Positions 24,380-33,103 of a stretch of 42,389 bases of DNA are shown here, piece after piece. How positions within the stretch are numbered: the first letter of the stretch is position 1; each line of letters begins with the position of its first letter. The position numbers and the translations under genes were made by a program. Below the pieces are notes generated by a model. It was not told the origin of the DNA. It ran no database searches and was given only the letters and a program-made list of their open reading frames with translations. Origin of the DNA: Sphaerobacter sp. (lineage in GTDB: Bacteria; Chloroflexota; Chloroflexia; Thermomicrobiales; Thermomicrobiaceae); the NCBI GenBank assembly GCA_029961075.1, contig JASBVL010000013.1:1-42389 (forward strand), read 5' to 3'.

Positions 24380-25276
24380 TCAGCGGCGGCGCGGGCGGGC
24401 CGCGGTCCGCTCGATGCGGGCGAGGAACGCGTCGACGGCCTCGCGGGTCGGCACGGCGTCCGGGCCGCAGCCCTGCACCCGGAGCGCCGCCGCGGCGGCT
24501 GCCATCCGGGCCGCTACGGGCGTCGGCTCCTGCTCGGCGCGCAGGAGGAAGAGCACGGCGGCGAAGACGTCTCCGGCGCCGATGTCGTCGACCACGGAGG
24601 CCGGGTAGGCCGGTACCTCGATCACCCGCCCCCGGTCGACCACCTGCGCGCCCTCCGCCCCCCGGGTGACGACCGCCAGCCCCCGCGCGCCGATCGCCTG
24701 CAGCGCCTCGCGCGCCAGCGTCTGCTCCTCCGAGTTGACCACGATCGCGTCGATCCGGCCCAGGATCTCGTCGGGCAGCCGCAGGGGCTGCAGCGTGACG
24801 AGGCGCCGTCGCCCGGTCTGCCACTGCCGCATCCATCCCTGGGGCGTCACCCCGAAGTAGTCGGGGCTGAGGCGTCCGGCCTGGCGGGCATCGATCTCAT
24901 TGGCCACCGGAGCGAGGTGGATGATGCGGGCCGAGCGCCAGGCGGGCGGCAGGCCGTTCAGGTCAATCGGTCCCGCCCAGGCGTGGACGGTCTGCTGGCG
25001 GCGCCCGGCCACGGTCACGTTGGTGAAGACGGTGGGCTCCGCGGCGGCCTGCGCGATGATGTCGATCTCGGCCGCATAGCGGGCCAGCGCCTCGCCGATC
25101 GCGGGCCCGTGCTGCGCGTAGTTGCCGCGGGTCAGGATGGCGGCGCGCAGGCCGAAGCGGACGGCCGTCAGTGCGGCATACAGCGCCGTGCCGCCCAGGG
25201 TGGGCGTGCCATCCGGGCGGAGATCGACGGTCACGTGACCGATGGCGACGTAGTCGGGCGTCTGCTGGTAGGACAT
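24380..25276 (-). CDS. PfkB-family carbohydrate/nucleoside kinase
   Basis: 298 aa, ATG 25276 (weak ribosome site). PfkB features: N-terminal DYVAIGHVTVDL, the substrate-side GGTALYAALTAVRFG, and the ATP/catalytic motif VVDDIGAGDVFAAVLFLL with the anion-hole GAGD and base Asp. VTRGAEGAQVV is the purine-binding loop. Unlike true ribokinases, the first signature lacks the GGN/K pattern, and the protein is short. Family members phosphorylate sugars, nucleosides or inositol-type alcohols; substrate cannot be told. It sits between jag and mnmE in an otherwise conserved RNA/membrane-biogenesis operon, which is unusual. Confidence 0.9.
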   Translation of the reverse strand: MSYQQTPDYVAIGHVTVDLRPDGTPTLGGTALYAALTAVRFGLRAAILTRGNYAQHGPAIGEALARYAAEIDIIAQAAAEPTVFTNVTVAGRRQQTVHAWAGPIDLNGLPPAWRSARIIHLAPVANEIDARQAGRLSPDYFGVTPQGWMRQWQTGRRRLVTLQPLRLPDEILGRIDAIVVNSEEQTLAREALQAIGARGLAVVTRGAEGAQVVDRGRVIEVPAYPASVVDDIGAGDVFAAVLFLLRAEQEPTPVAARMAAAAAALRVQGCGPDAVPTREAVDAFLARIERTAARPRRR

Positions 25277-25398
25277 GGCTGCATCCGTCTCACCGGGGGC
25301 GGCCGGCTTGGCTCCTCGTCCGCGCGGGCGCAGGAACCTCCGCGGCGGCCGTGGACCGGCGCCGGGCGGGGCCCGGGGCGATCCGTCCGGCTGGGCCG

Positions 25399-26157
25399 CT
25401 ACTTTGGGTAGACCGTGACGCGCCGCAGCGCGCCCTCGCCGCTGCTGGCCGTCGTCACCGAGGGGTCGTCCCGCAGGGCGACGTGGACCACGCGGCGCTC
25501 GTTCGGCGGCATCGGCTCCAGCGAGATCGGCCGCCGGTTGCGGGCGACCTGCCGCGCGACGCGCTGCGCCAGGTTGATGAGCGACTCCTCGCGCCGGATC
25601 CGGTACCCCTCGATGTCCAGGATTACGCGCGTCCAGGCGGGCAGCCGCTTGTTGACCAGCACGTTGACGAGGTACTGGAGTTGGGCCAGGTTCTCCCCTC
25701 GCCGGCCGATGAGCATGCCGAGATCGCGCCCGTGGACGTCGATGAAGACGGTGGGGGGCTCATCCGGGCCCAGCTCGATCGACGACGGGTTGTCCACCGC
25801 CATCACCGTGCACGGGAACCCCATCGCGGTGAGCAGCTCGTGGACCACGGTCTTGACGACCTGCTCCGTCTCCGGGTCGGCGCGCTGGACGTCCGCGGCC
25901 AGGGGGCGCGTGCGCTCGGGGGACTGGGGACGAGCCGCCGGGCGCCGCATGATTCCCCCCTGCCCGGCGCGCGCCGGTGCGCTATCCTGCGCCGTGACGC
26001 GGACGAGTGCCTCGCCGTCCTCGTCGTCCGAGGTATCCATCAGGACCTCGACCTGGACCTGATCGCGCGTGCGGCCCAACTGCTCCAGAGCCAGTCGCAC
26101 TGCTTCGTCCACCGAGCGGGCCTGGATTTCAACGCTGCGCATTCGCTTTCGATCCAT
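25399..26157 (-). CDS. jag: Jag/KhpB-type RNA-binding protein (KH and R3H domains)
   Basis: 252 aa from ATG 26157; ATG 26142 is an alternative. The N-terminal Jag_N domain (RSVEIQARSVDEAVRLALEQ), a linker rich in Arg/Pro, a type II KH domain with the GxxG loop in LGMLIGRRGENLAQLQYLV, and a C-terminal R3H domain (ISLEPMPPNERRVVHVAL) are all present. KhpB/Jag binds RNA and affects cell division and membrane-protein genes in Gram-positives. Its place directly after yidC is the conserved arrangement, with a gap of 49 bp. Confidence 0.94.
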   Translation of the reverse strand: MDRKRMRSVEIQARSVDEAVRLALEQLGRTRDQVQVEVLMDTSDDEDGEALVRVTAQDSAPARAGQGGIMRRPAARPQSPERTRPLAADVQRADPETEQVVKTVVHELLTAMGFPCTVMAVDNPSSIELGPDEPPTVFIDVHGRDLGMLIGRRGENLAQLQYLVNVLVNKRLPAWTRVILDIEGYRIRREESLINLAQRVARQVARNRRPISLEPMPPNERRVVHVALRDDPSVTTASSGEGALRRVTVYPK

Positions 26158-26206
26158 GCTCTGCCCGACGCCCTTTCTCCAACCGTTCCCCGCTCCGCGA
26201 TCAGTC

Positions 26207-27190
26207 TCAGTCGGCCGATCCGTCCCGCTTGCGCGGCCGGGTCTTGCGCGGCACCAGGTCGGGTCGGGGCGTTGGTGGCGGCGGCGCCGCCCGCTCGGCG
26301 CGCTTCTTCGTCCGCCCGCCATCCGACGCGGCGGGGGTGACCACGGGCTCCGGCGCGGCCCCGGGCCGTGCCCCGCCACCGCTGCCGGGCTCGGCCATCT
26401 GCTGTTGGATCCGCGCGTTCAAGCGCGCAAACCAGCTATTCTTGGCCTTTTCGCGCGCTGCCGCCCGCTTGGCCGGGTCCTGGTAGCCCAGGCGCCGGTG
26501 CTCCGGCAGGTCCGGGAGGAAGGGCATCCAGTCGAGGAGCGAGCCCCAGCCGGTGATGAACCACTGCTGGATCACACTGTACAGCGCCGAGACCGCCCAG
26601 TACAGCACCGGGCCGGACGGGAAGTTCCACCCGAACGCGATCACCATCAGCGGCATGAACATCATCATCGTGTTCATCATCTGCTGCTGGGGATCGGTGA
26701 TCTTGCCCTGCCCCGCCGGGCGCGTCATCTTCGTCTGCATCAACTGGAACAGGCCGGCCAGGATCGGCAGGAGGTGGAACGGGTCGGGCGAGGCCAGGCT
26801 GGGCAGCCAGAGGAAGGGGTTGGCCCAGGTCCCGGTGCCCGACTCCGAGAGGCTGCGAATGGCGAAGTAGAGGCCGAAGAAGATCGGCATCTGGAGCAGC
26901 AGCGGGAGACAGCCAGCGGCGGGGTTGATGCCGTGCTCCTGGTAGAGCTTCATCGTCTCCTGCGACAGCCGCTGACGGTCCTTGCCGTACTTCTTCTGGA
27001 GCTCCTTGAGCTTGGGCTGGATCTCCTGCATGGCGGAGGTCGAGCGCACTGCCTTGACCGTCAGTGGCAGGAGGACCGTCTTCAGCAGGATCGTGAAGAC
27101 GATGACGGACAGCCCCGCGCTGCCGGTGTGGTCAGCGAGGTAGCGCAGGCCGAACTCGATCAGGCCGACGAACTCATTCCAGATTGGCAA
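26207..27190 (-). CDS. yidC: Membrane protein insertase YidC
   Basis: 327 aa. The start is TTG 27190, supported by GGAGGA seven bases upstream (27198-27203 on the other strand). Segments VIVFTILLKTVLLPLTVKAV, then the coiled cytosolic hairpin EIQPKLKELQKKYGKDRQRL, then CLPLLLQMPIFFGLYFAI and later helices are the YidC/Oxa1 core. The conserved positively charged residue in the hydrophilic groove is provided by R49 in VKAVRSTSAM. There is no large periplasmic domain, as in Gram-positive and Chloroflexota proteins. The C-terminal 90 residues form a long Lys/Arg tail that can bind ribosomes. Confidence 0.95.
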   Translation of the reverse strand: MPIWNEFVGLIEFGLRYLADHTGSAGLSVIVFTILLKTVLLPLTVKAVRSTSAMQEIQPKLKELQKKYGKDRQRLSQETMKLYQEHGINPAAGCLPLLLQMPIFFGLYFAIRSLSESGTGTWANPFLWLPSLASPDPFHLLPILAGLFQLMQTKMTRPAGQGKITDPQQQMMNTMMMFMPLMVIAFGWNFPSGPVLYWAVSALYSVIQQWFITGWGSLLDWMPFLPDLPEHRRLGYQDPAKRAAAREKAKNSWFARLNARIQQQMAEPGSGGGARPGAAPEPVVTPAASDGGRTKKRAERAAPPPPTPRPDLVPRKTRPRKRDGSAD

Positions 27191-27197
27191 GAGAGAA

Positions 27198-27203
27198 TCC
27201 TCC
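27198..27203 (-). promoter_or_regulatory. Ribosome binding site deciding the yidC TTG start
   Basis: GGAGGA on the minus strand lies seven bases before TTG 27190. No ATG or GTG in the right frame gives the full first membrane helix with a comparable site. Confidence 0.7.
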
Positions 27204-27258
27204 CAGAGCGACCACGACAGGGGCTACACCCCGAGCCGCCAGGCGCCCCGCCAGGCGC

Positions 27259-27468
27259 CTACTCGACCGGATCGTAGCCGCCGCGCGAGAAGGGATTGCA
27301 GCGCAAGATCCGCCAAGCCGTCATCCAACCGCCTTTGATGATACCGTACTTGGCGATGGCCTGGTAGCCGTATTCCGAGCAGGATGGGTAGAACCGGCAG
27401 CTGGACGGCAGGCCGGGGGAGATGACGCGTTGGTAGAAGCGGATCAGCCAGAGCGCGAGCGTCGTCAC
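27259..27468 (-). CDS. yidD: Membrane protein insertion efficiency factor YidD
   Basis: 69 aa. GTG 27468 overlaps the rnpA stop (GTGA). The protein has the hallmark [20 protein letters not shown] and CSEYGYQAI, then [17 protein letters not shown]. YidD is a small membrane-bound protein that assists YidC. The three Cys characteristic of the family (in [10 protein letters not shown] and LRCNP) are present. It lies 68 bp upstream of yidC. Confidence 0.96.
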   Translation of the reverse strand: MTTLALWLIRFYQRVISPGLPSSCRFYPSCSEYGYQAIAKYGIIKGGWMTAWRILRCNPFSRGGYDPVE

Positions 27469-27860
27469 GGCGGTGTGCCTCGGGTGTCGGGAGATGCCTG
27501 CGAGCAGTCCTCACGGTGCTGCCGCAGCTTGGCCCGCTCGGTCAACACGGCGATCGCGTCGTAGACCTGATGATACGTCACGCCCGGATCCGCCATGGTG
27601 CCGCGGGCGATAAACACAATATCATACCCCTGCTGCAGGCAGGGATGCAGGCGCCGGGTCGCCTCGCGCATCCAGCGCTTGACCCGGTTCCGCGCGGCGG
27701 CCTTGCCCACGCGCCGGCCGACCGCGAAGCCGTATCGGTTCTGCCCCAGGTCGTTCGGCAGGACCGCCATAACCACCAGGGGTGTCGCCCAAGAGCGGCC
27801 CTGCCGGCGCACGCGCTCGAACTCGAATGGGCGGCGGAGGCGGAGCGCCCGCGCGATCAT
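27465..27860 (-). CDS. rnpA: Ribonuclease P protein component
   Basis: 131 aa from ATG 27860. [17 protein letters not shown] opens the fold, followed by [20 protein letters not shown] and the RNR motif [17 protein letters not shown], the conserved RNA-binding helix. It binds the RNase P RNA and helps process tRNA 5' ends. The C-terminal 25 residues ([15 protein letters not shown]) are an extra polar tail. It overlaps yidD and starts 11 bp after the rpmH stop. Confidence 0.96.
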   Translation of the reverse strand: MIARALRLRRPFEFERVRRQGRSWATPLVVMAVLPNDLGQNRYGFAVGRRVGKAAARNRVKRWMREATRRLHPCLQQGYDIVFIARGTMADPGVTYHQVYDAIAVLTERAKLRQHREDCSQASPDTRGTPP

Positions 27861-27871
27861 GACGAGGCGAA

Positions 27872-28036
27872 TCAGCGCTGGGTCGGCTTCTTCTCGTCAG
27901 ATACCGTCAGCTTCCAGCGCCCCTTCAGCCGCCGCGCCGCCAGCACCGCCCGGCCGCTGCGCGTCTGCATCCGCCGGAGGAAGCCGTGCTTGCGCTTGCG
28001 CGGGATGCGCTTCGGCTGGTACGTCCTCTTCGGCAC
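27872..28036 (-). CDS. rpmH: 50S ribosomal protein L34
   Basis: 54 aa. GTG 28036 opens [20 protein letters not shown], then [19 protein letters not shown], the invariant L34 sequence. A stop TGA lies at 27872. AAGGGT and GCGAGG sit just upstream. The C-terminal extension ([15 protein letters not shown]) is 8-10 residues longer than the usual 44-46 aa protein. It is the first gene of the rnpA-yidD-yidC-jag-mnmE operon and is directly preceded by a consensus promoter. Confidence 0.97.
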   Translation of the reverse strand: MPKRTYQPKRIPRKRKHGFLRRMQTRSGRAVLAARRLKGRWKLTVSDEKKPTQR

Positions 28037-28124
28037 CCTCGCTACCCTTCACGGAGTGATGGACACGCTGACAAAAAAGTGACCATGCGATGCCGCGCGC
28101 AGCGCGGCCGCAACGGCCGGCGCC

Positions 28125-28154
28125 ATTATACGTTTACCTTGCGAGGCGTGTCAA
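28125..28154 (-). promoter_or_regulatory. Consensus sigma70 promoter for rpmH operon
   Basis: Read on the minus strand: TTGACA (28154-28149), an 18-bp spacer, and TATAAT (28130-28125). Both hexamers match the consensus in every position. Transcription would begin near 28118, giving a leader of about 80 nt before rpmH. Confidence 0.85.
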
Positions 28155-28205
28155 ACGGGCCAGCCGCGCCCCGCGCTGGCCCGCCGGGGACGAAGGGGAT
28201 TCGGA

Positions 28206-30317
28206 TTGGGTCTGGGGACGAGAACAGTGCAGGGCCGCTCGGTCGGCGGCCGGAGAACCAGGGCGCGCGGACGGGCGCTCATCCTCGTCCTGGTGCTCGG
28301 GCTCGTGCTCAGCGGGCTCCTGCCGCGCGCCACCCCATCCGCGGCGGCGCCCGCGCCCACGGGGGGCGCCGTGCTGGTTTCCCTTGAGCCCGCGGACGGC
28401 GTGGCGCCGGAGGAGCGCATTGCCCGCTTCCTCGGCCTCCCGGTCGCGGTCGTCCCGCTCGGCCCTGCCGGGCTGTACCGGGTGGACCTGCCGGCCGGGG
28501 TCGATCCGGCCGCGGTCGCGGCGCAGCTCGGCACGGCTCCCGGGGTGCGCTATGCCACGCCGGACCAGGCAATCGCGGCCCCGGTCGCGCCCCCGCAGTT
28601 CCTCGCCGCGGACGCCGCCCCCGGCGACTGGGGCCTCCAGCGGGTCGGCGCGCCCGCCGCCTGGCGGTACACCGACGGGGCGCCCGTCGTGGTGGCCGTG
28701 CTCGACACCGGCGTCAGCCCCGATCACCCCGATCTGGCCGGCCGCGTGCTGCCCGGCTGGAACTTCGTCGCCGACAATGCGGACGCGCGGGACGATGCCG
28801 GGCACGGCACGTTCGTCGCGGGCATCATCGCCGGCCGCCGCGACGGCGGGGTGACCGGTGTCGCCCCCGGCGCGCTGATCCTGCCGGTCAAGATCCTCGA
28901 CCGCCAGGCGGTCGGCTCGACGGCCGACTTCGTGGCGGGGATCGTCTACGCCGTCGACCACGGGGCGCGGGTGATCACCATCGCGGCCAGCGGGATCGTC
29001 GACTCGCAGCCGCTCTTCGACGCGCTGCGCTACGCCGAGGAGCGCGGCGCGGTGGTCGTGGCCGCGGCCGGGAACCAGCCCGACGGGCAGTGGCGCTACC
29101 CGGCGGCGGCGCCGAGCGTGCTCGCGGTGGGGGCCAGCACGCCGGACGACACCGTGGCCGCCTTCTCGGCCGACGCCGCCTTCGTCGACCTCGTCGCGCC
29201 CGGCGTGGACGTGCGCAGCGCCTGGTTCAGCCCGGAGACTGGAAACGGCTACCTGACCGGCGGCGGCACGTCCGCCGCGGCGCCGTTCGTCGCGGGCGCG
29301 GCCGCACTCCTGCTCGGGCTCCGCCCCGATCTCACCCCCGCGGCGGTGCGCCAGATCCTCCTGGAGGCGGCCGTCCCGATCGACCCGCCCGGCATCGACG
29401 CCCGCAGCGGCCACGGCCGCCTCGATGTGGCGACGGCCCTCCAGCCCATCGCCCCGGTGGTGGAGCCGGCCACCGGGCGGCTGGGGGTGGAGGATCCCGG
29501 CACCGGGCCGCGGCTGCACTTCACCGCCAGTGGCTTCGCGCCGGGCGAGCCGGCCACGCTCTGGCTGACCCCGGAGCAGGGGCCGCGCCGCGTCTGGCGC
29601 GGCCTCGCCGCCGACGCCAGCGGCACCCTCGCGGTCGACCTCGGCCCGCTCAGCCTGCTGCCGGAGGGGGTCGCGACGGCCACCGCGGTGGGCCAGTCCG
29701 GCACCGTCGCCACGGCGGCCTACCCCGTCGCGCCGGTGGCGGCCCATCCGGCCTTCGCGCCCATCCCACCCGTCGACGCCACGCCCGATCGCGTCTACTT
29801 CCCCGAGACGGGCCACTCACTGAGCTTCGGCTTCAAGCGCTACTGGGAGGAGCACGGCGGCTTGGGCGCCTTCGGCTACCCCATCTCCGAGGAGTTCACC
29901 GAGCTCGACCCGGCCACCGGGGCCGCGTACACCGTGCAGTACTTCGAGCGCGCCCGGTTCGAGTACCACCCGGAGTTCGCCGGTACCCCCTTCGAGGTCT
30001 CGCTCGGTCGCGTCGGGGCCCAGCTCGCGCCGCAGGCGTACCCGACGGCCCCGGAGGCGGCCGCCTCCGTCCACCGGCGCTACTTCCCGGAGACGGCGCA
30101 CACCCTCGGCGGGGCGTTCCTGGCGCGCTGGGAGGCGGGCGGCGGGCTGGCCGTGTTTGGCTACCCGATCAGTGAGCCGTTCGAGGAGGGCGGGCTGCTG
30201 GTGCAGTACTTCGAGCGCGCCCGCTTCGAGGCGCCCGTCTTCGCCAGCAGCCCCGACGAGGTGCGGCTCACGCGCCTCGGCGTCGCCCTCGCCCGGCTCC
30301 GCGGCTACCTCCGCTGA
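28206..30317 (+). CDS. Secreted subtilisin-like serine protease with two C-terminal FPETGH-type repeats
   Basis: 703 aa from TTG 28206 (AGGGG seven bases upstream); GTG 28227 is an alternative. Residues about 22-48 are a signal peptide (ALILVLVLGLVLSGLLPRAT...SAAA), followed by a propeptide and an S8 catalytic domain with Asp in VAVLDTGVSPDH, His in DAGHGTFVAG, oxyanion Asn in AAAGNQPDG and Ser in GGGTSAAAPFVAG. After it comes an Ig-like stretch (about 430-515) and two tandem units: VYFPETGHSLSFGFKRYW...FGYPISEEF...VQYFERARFEYHP and RYFPETAHTLGGAFLARW...FGYPISEPF...VQYFERARFEAPV. These repeats probably anchor or bind at the cell surface. It would act outside the cell to degrade protein. The gene is divergent from rpmH. 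Confidence 0.92.
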   Translation: MGLGTRTVQGRSVGGRRTRARGRALILVLVLGLVLSGLLPRATPSAAAPAPTGGAVLVSLEPADGVAPEERIARFLGLPVAVVPLGPAGLYRVDLPAGVDPAAVAAQLGTAPGVRYATPDQAIAAPVAPPQFLAADAAPGDWGLQRVGAPAAWRYTDGAPVVVAVLDTGVSPDHPDLAGRVLPGWNFVADNADARDDAGHGTFVAGIIAGRRDGGVTGVAPGALILPVKILDRQAVGSTADFVAGIVYAVDHGARVITIAASGIVDSQPLFDALRYAEERGAVVVAAAGNQPDGQWRYPAAAPSVLAVGASTPDDTVAAFSADAAFVDLVAPGVDVRSAWFSPETGNGYLTGGGTSAAAPFVAGAAALLLGLRPDLTPAAVRQILLEAAVPIDPPGIDARSGHGRLDVATALQPIAPVVEPATGRLGVEDPGTGPRLHFTASGFAPGEPATLWLTPEQGPRRVWRGLAADASGTLAVDLGPLSLLPEGVATATAVGQSGTVATAAYPVAPVAAHPAFAPIPPVDATPDRVYFPETGHSLSFGFKRYWEEHGGLGAFGYPISEEFTELDPATGAAYTVQYFERARFEYHPEFAGTPFEVSLGRVGAQLAPQAYPTAPEAAASVHRRYFPETAHTLGGAFLARWEAGGGLAVFGYPISEPFEEGGLLVQYFERARFEAPVFASSPDEVRLTRLGVALARLRGYLR

Positions 30318-30418
30318 CGGCCGCGCGACCTGACCCGACGATCGCCCCGGGCACGAACCCAGTAAACGGTGTCTCATTCGCTGCGAACCATCCATCAGAG
30401 CCATGATTGTCTTCTTGC

Positions 30419-30447
30419 TTGTTCGGTGGCAACTGCCTCGCTATACT
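30419..30447 (+). promoter_or_regulatory. Possible promoter of the MFS gene
   Basis: TTGTTC (30419-30424), 17-bp spacer, TATACT (30442-30447), 63 bp before the MFS start. The -10 matches five of six positions; the -35 is weak. The region is AT-richer than its surroundings. Confidence 0.45.
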
Positions 30448-30509
30448 TGCGCCCATCGTCTGCCATCCGCCGCGTAGCACGCGGTGCGCGACCAGCACGG
30501 GGAGGGATC

Positions 30510-31781
30510 ATGGGGCGGGCGGGGCACAGCTTCGGCCTGCTGCGGCGCAATCGCGACTTTGCCGCGCTCTGGGCTGCCGAGCTGTTCTCGACGCTGGGCG
30601 ACCGCGTCCACCGCGTCGCGCTGGCCGCACTCGTCTTCCGCCTGACCGGTGATCTCACCGAGACGGGCATCGCCTTCGTCGCGACCGCCCTGCCCGACCT
30701 CCTCTTCGGCCTGGTGGCCGGGACCTTCGTCGATCGCTGGGACCGGCGCCGGGCCATGGTCGCCTGCAACCTCCTCCGGGTGCCGGCGGTGCTCCTGATC
30801 CCGATGGCGGCGCACGTCCACCTCTGGCTGGCCTACGCCATCCTCCTCTGGGTCAACACGTTGGCCATCGTCTCCCGCCCGGCCAAGACGGCCATGCTGC
30901 CGTCGCTGGTCAAGCCGGACGAGCTGCACGCGGCCAACTCCCTCTCCGGCATCATGGAGAACGCCGCCGACGTGCTCGGCTACCCCCTCGGCGGCATCCT
31001 GGTCGGCACGGTCAGCGCCTGGCTCGGGGCCGAGCAGGGGCTGCTCGCGGCCTTCGCCTTCGATGGGCTGATGTTCATCCTGGCGGCCCTGTGCGTCGCC
31101 TCGATCCGGCACCGGGGAGGGCCGCAGGTCGCCACCGCGGCCGCCTCGCTCTGGGACGACGTGCGGGAGGGGATCGCCTTCGCCTGGCGCCACCCGCTGG
31201 TGCGCGCCAACACGCTGGTGATGCTGCTCGGGCCGCTAACGCTCGGGGCGGCCTGGCCCCTCCTGGTGGGCTACGCCTGGGACGTCCTCGGCGGCGGCGA
31301 GCGGGAGTACGCGCTGCTCGGCACCGGCATCAGCGTCGGCTCGGTCCTGGCCGGTGTCTGGCTGACCCGGCTGCCGGCGGGGCGCACCGGGCTGTTCGTC
31401 ATCGGCGGCCTGGTGATCATGGGGCTGGGGGTGATGGGGACGGCCGCCGTGTCCCACCTCTGGCTCGCGGTCGCCCTGATCGCCGTCAGCGGGGTCGGCA
31501 GCATGATGGTGCTCGTGCCGAGCGTGACGCTCATCCAGCGCCACACCCCCGACGGCCTGCTGGGCCGCGTCTTCGCCGTGCGCTCGACCCTCATCTTCGC
31601 CGCGACCATCGTCGCCAACGCGCTGGGCGGCATGGCCGGCGAGCGCTTCGGCGTCCAGCGCTCCCTCTTCGCCTCCGGTGCGGCCCTCGTCGCGCTGGTG
31701 CTGCTGGCGGCCCTGTTCCCGTCGGTCCGTGCGAGCGAAGGCCCGTCGCTGCTGCGCGAGGAGCCGCAGGCGGCGGATTGA
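30510..31781 (+). CDS. MFS transporter (macrolide-efflux/enterobactin-exporter type)
   Basis: 423 aa; ATG 30510 follows GGGGAGGGATC. The N-terminus LLRRNRDFAALWAAELFSTL and GDRVHRVALAALVFRLTG, the loop GTFVDRWDRRRAMVACNLLR, and RPAKTAMLPSLV are typical of the MFS_3 family (MefA, EntS). Twelve hydrophobic segments can be counted. The VGSMMVLVPSVTLIQRHTP loop and GLLGRVFAVRST are also family features. It is likely a proton-driven exporter of drugs or siderophores. It has its own promoter and no close partner gene. Confidence 0.92.
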   Translation: MGRAGHSFGLLRRNRDFAALWAAELFSTLGDRVHRVALAALVFRLTGDLTETGIAFVATALPDLLFGLVAGTFVDRWDRRRAMVACNLLRVPAVLLIPMAAHVHLWLAYAILLWVNTLAIVSRPAKTAMLPSLVKPDELHAANSLSGIMENAADVLGYPLGGILVGTVSAWLGAEQGLLAAFAFDGLMFILAALCVASIRHRGGPQVATAAASLWDDVREGIAFAWRHPLVRANTLVMLLGPLTLGAAWPLLVGYAWDVLGGGEREYALLGTGISVGSVLAGVWLTRLPAGRTGLFVIGGLVIMGLGVMGTAAVSHLWLAVALIAVSGVGSMMVLVPSVTLIQRHTPDGLLGRVFAVRSTLIFAATIVANALGGMAGERFGVQRSLFASGAALVALVLLAALFPSVRASEGPSLLREEPQAAD

Positions 31782-31911
31782 GCCGCGCCCTTGGTGCTCT
31801 GGCTCCCGTGATCGGTCCGGTTGGTCGCCCCGCGTGGCGACTGGCGCCGTTCGCCGGTAGGGGAGGGCCTTGTGCCCGCCCGCGATCTACCAGGCGGCGG
31901 GCGGTGACAAG
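31782..31911. repeat. Left part of a palindromic repeat interrupted by an insertion sequence
   Basis: From 31854 the DNA reads ccggtaggggagggc, cttgtgcccgcccgc, a 13-base loop, then gcgggcggtgacaag, which pairs with the second block. The pairing partner of the first block (gccctcccctacc) is at 33104-33116, on the far side of the insertion element. Confidence 0.7.
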
Positions 31912-33103
31912 CCCCAACGCTGTCGCATTAACGTGGAGTGGCCCCAGCGGGTAGACTTCAGGGTGTCTGCCGCCCACGAAGTGCACCCACAGGAGCCATC
32001 CCCCTGCGACCACAGCCCCCCGGGCTCAGCCGCCGCCTGCGCCGCCGGCTCGCCCCCCACGTCGCCCGGGCCGCCGCCCGGCCCGGGGCCGACCGCGACC
32101 GCACGCACGTCACCGCCCAGGCCCACCGATGGCTCCCGCTCGGGCACGTCCGCAGCGGCAGCCCCAGCCTGCGCCAGACCCACGCCCGGCTCGCCCCGGT
32201 GCCGGGCGCCTGGACCCGGCTCGGCCTGCCCCGGCGCGTCAGCCTGCGCCAGCTAGCCCGCTCCTCGACCGGCCGCCCCAGCGCCTGCCTGGCGCAGCTC
32301 GTCGCCGCGCTGGTGCCGCACGCCCGGGTCCGCGCTGGCAACGATTCGCGCCGGCGCCGGGTGCTCAGCCGCGACCGCCCTTCCTCCCGCTCAGCGCCAC
32401 GCTGCGCCCCGGGCGTGCGCCTGCAGGCCGGCGACGACCTGGCCGCCGCCATCCCCACCCGGCTGCGGCTCACCCGGGCCGACACCCCCGATGCCCGCCC
32501 CCTGCCCGACGCCGAGCTGGCCCCGCTCCCGGGCTGGACCCTGCTCATCGACCGGGGCTCCTCCGGCCACCGCCGGGTCGCCCAGCTGCGTGCCCCCGCC
32601 GTCGACCTCGTCTGCCCGCTCCACCCCCAGGCGGCCGTTCAGGTGACGGCGACGCGCCCGGTCGACTCGGCACCGACCCCGGCCGGCGACGCCATCCTGG
32701 CCGATGCGACCATCACCCTGGGCAGCCCCAACCACCGCGCCGGGGCGATCGTGCCGGCTGGTGAGCCGGTGCCCCACCCCTGGGCGTTGCGGCTGGTGAC
32801 CAGCCGCAGGTCCGGCACGACCGCCCCGCCCCGGAGGTGGGCACCCTCTCCCGCCGGCACTGGCAGATCGCGCGCTGCTTCCGCTGGCTCACGCACCAGC
32901 TCGGGGCGCTGCACCCCCTGCGCCCCAGCCCGGCGGCGGGCTGGGCCACGCCGCATCTGGCGGCCATCGTGGCGCTGCTGGCCGCCCTGCTCGCCGGGCT
33001 GCGCCCGGCCGTCGTCTCCCGGGTCGCCTGGCTGCGGGTGCTCGGGGCCGCGCTCGCTTGCCCGCTCCGCTTCAGCGGTTCATGCGACAGCATTGGGCAC
33101 CGG
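31912..33103. mobile_element. Decayed insertion sequence (IS4-like), about 1.19 kb
   Basis: Its ends carry 16-bp imperfect inverted repeats: cccaacgctgtcgcat at 31913-31928 and, on the other strand, cccaatgctgtcgcat at 33082-33097 (one mismatch). The interior holds a broken IS4-type transposase. Removing 31912-33103 restores a palindromic intergenic repeat of the type found elsewhere in the window. No target-site duplication is visible, which fits an old insertion. Confidence 0.75.
31990..33090 (+). pseudogene. Broken IS4-family transposase
   Basis: The reading frame of base 31938 runs through the 5' part and includes LGLPRRVSLRQLARS and LPGWTLLIDRGSSGHRRVAQ, resembling the second DDE aspartate (DRG) region of IS4 transposases. 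Near 32800-32840 the frame must shift to the one containing LSRRHWQIARCFRWLTHQLG (from 32843), which corresponds to the Y-(2)-R-(3)-E-(6)-K motif; the Glu is replaced by Ala (WQIARCF instead of WQIELLF). The first acidic motif is not recognisable. The frameshift and the lost catalytic Glu show that the gene is inactive. The element is flanked by its own inverted repeats. Confidence 0.7.

Noticed and set aside
28037..28205. Replication origin next to rpmH
   Set aside because: No dnaA gene and no cluster of DnaA boxes; the AT-rich bases are explained by the promoter.
31870..32256. Small Pro/Ser-rich frame inside the insertion element
   Set aside because: Low complexity and overlapped by the better transposase-like frame.
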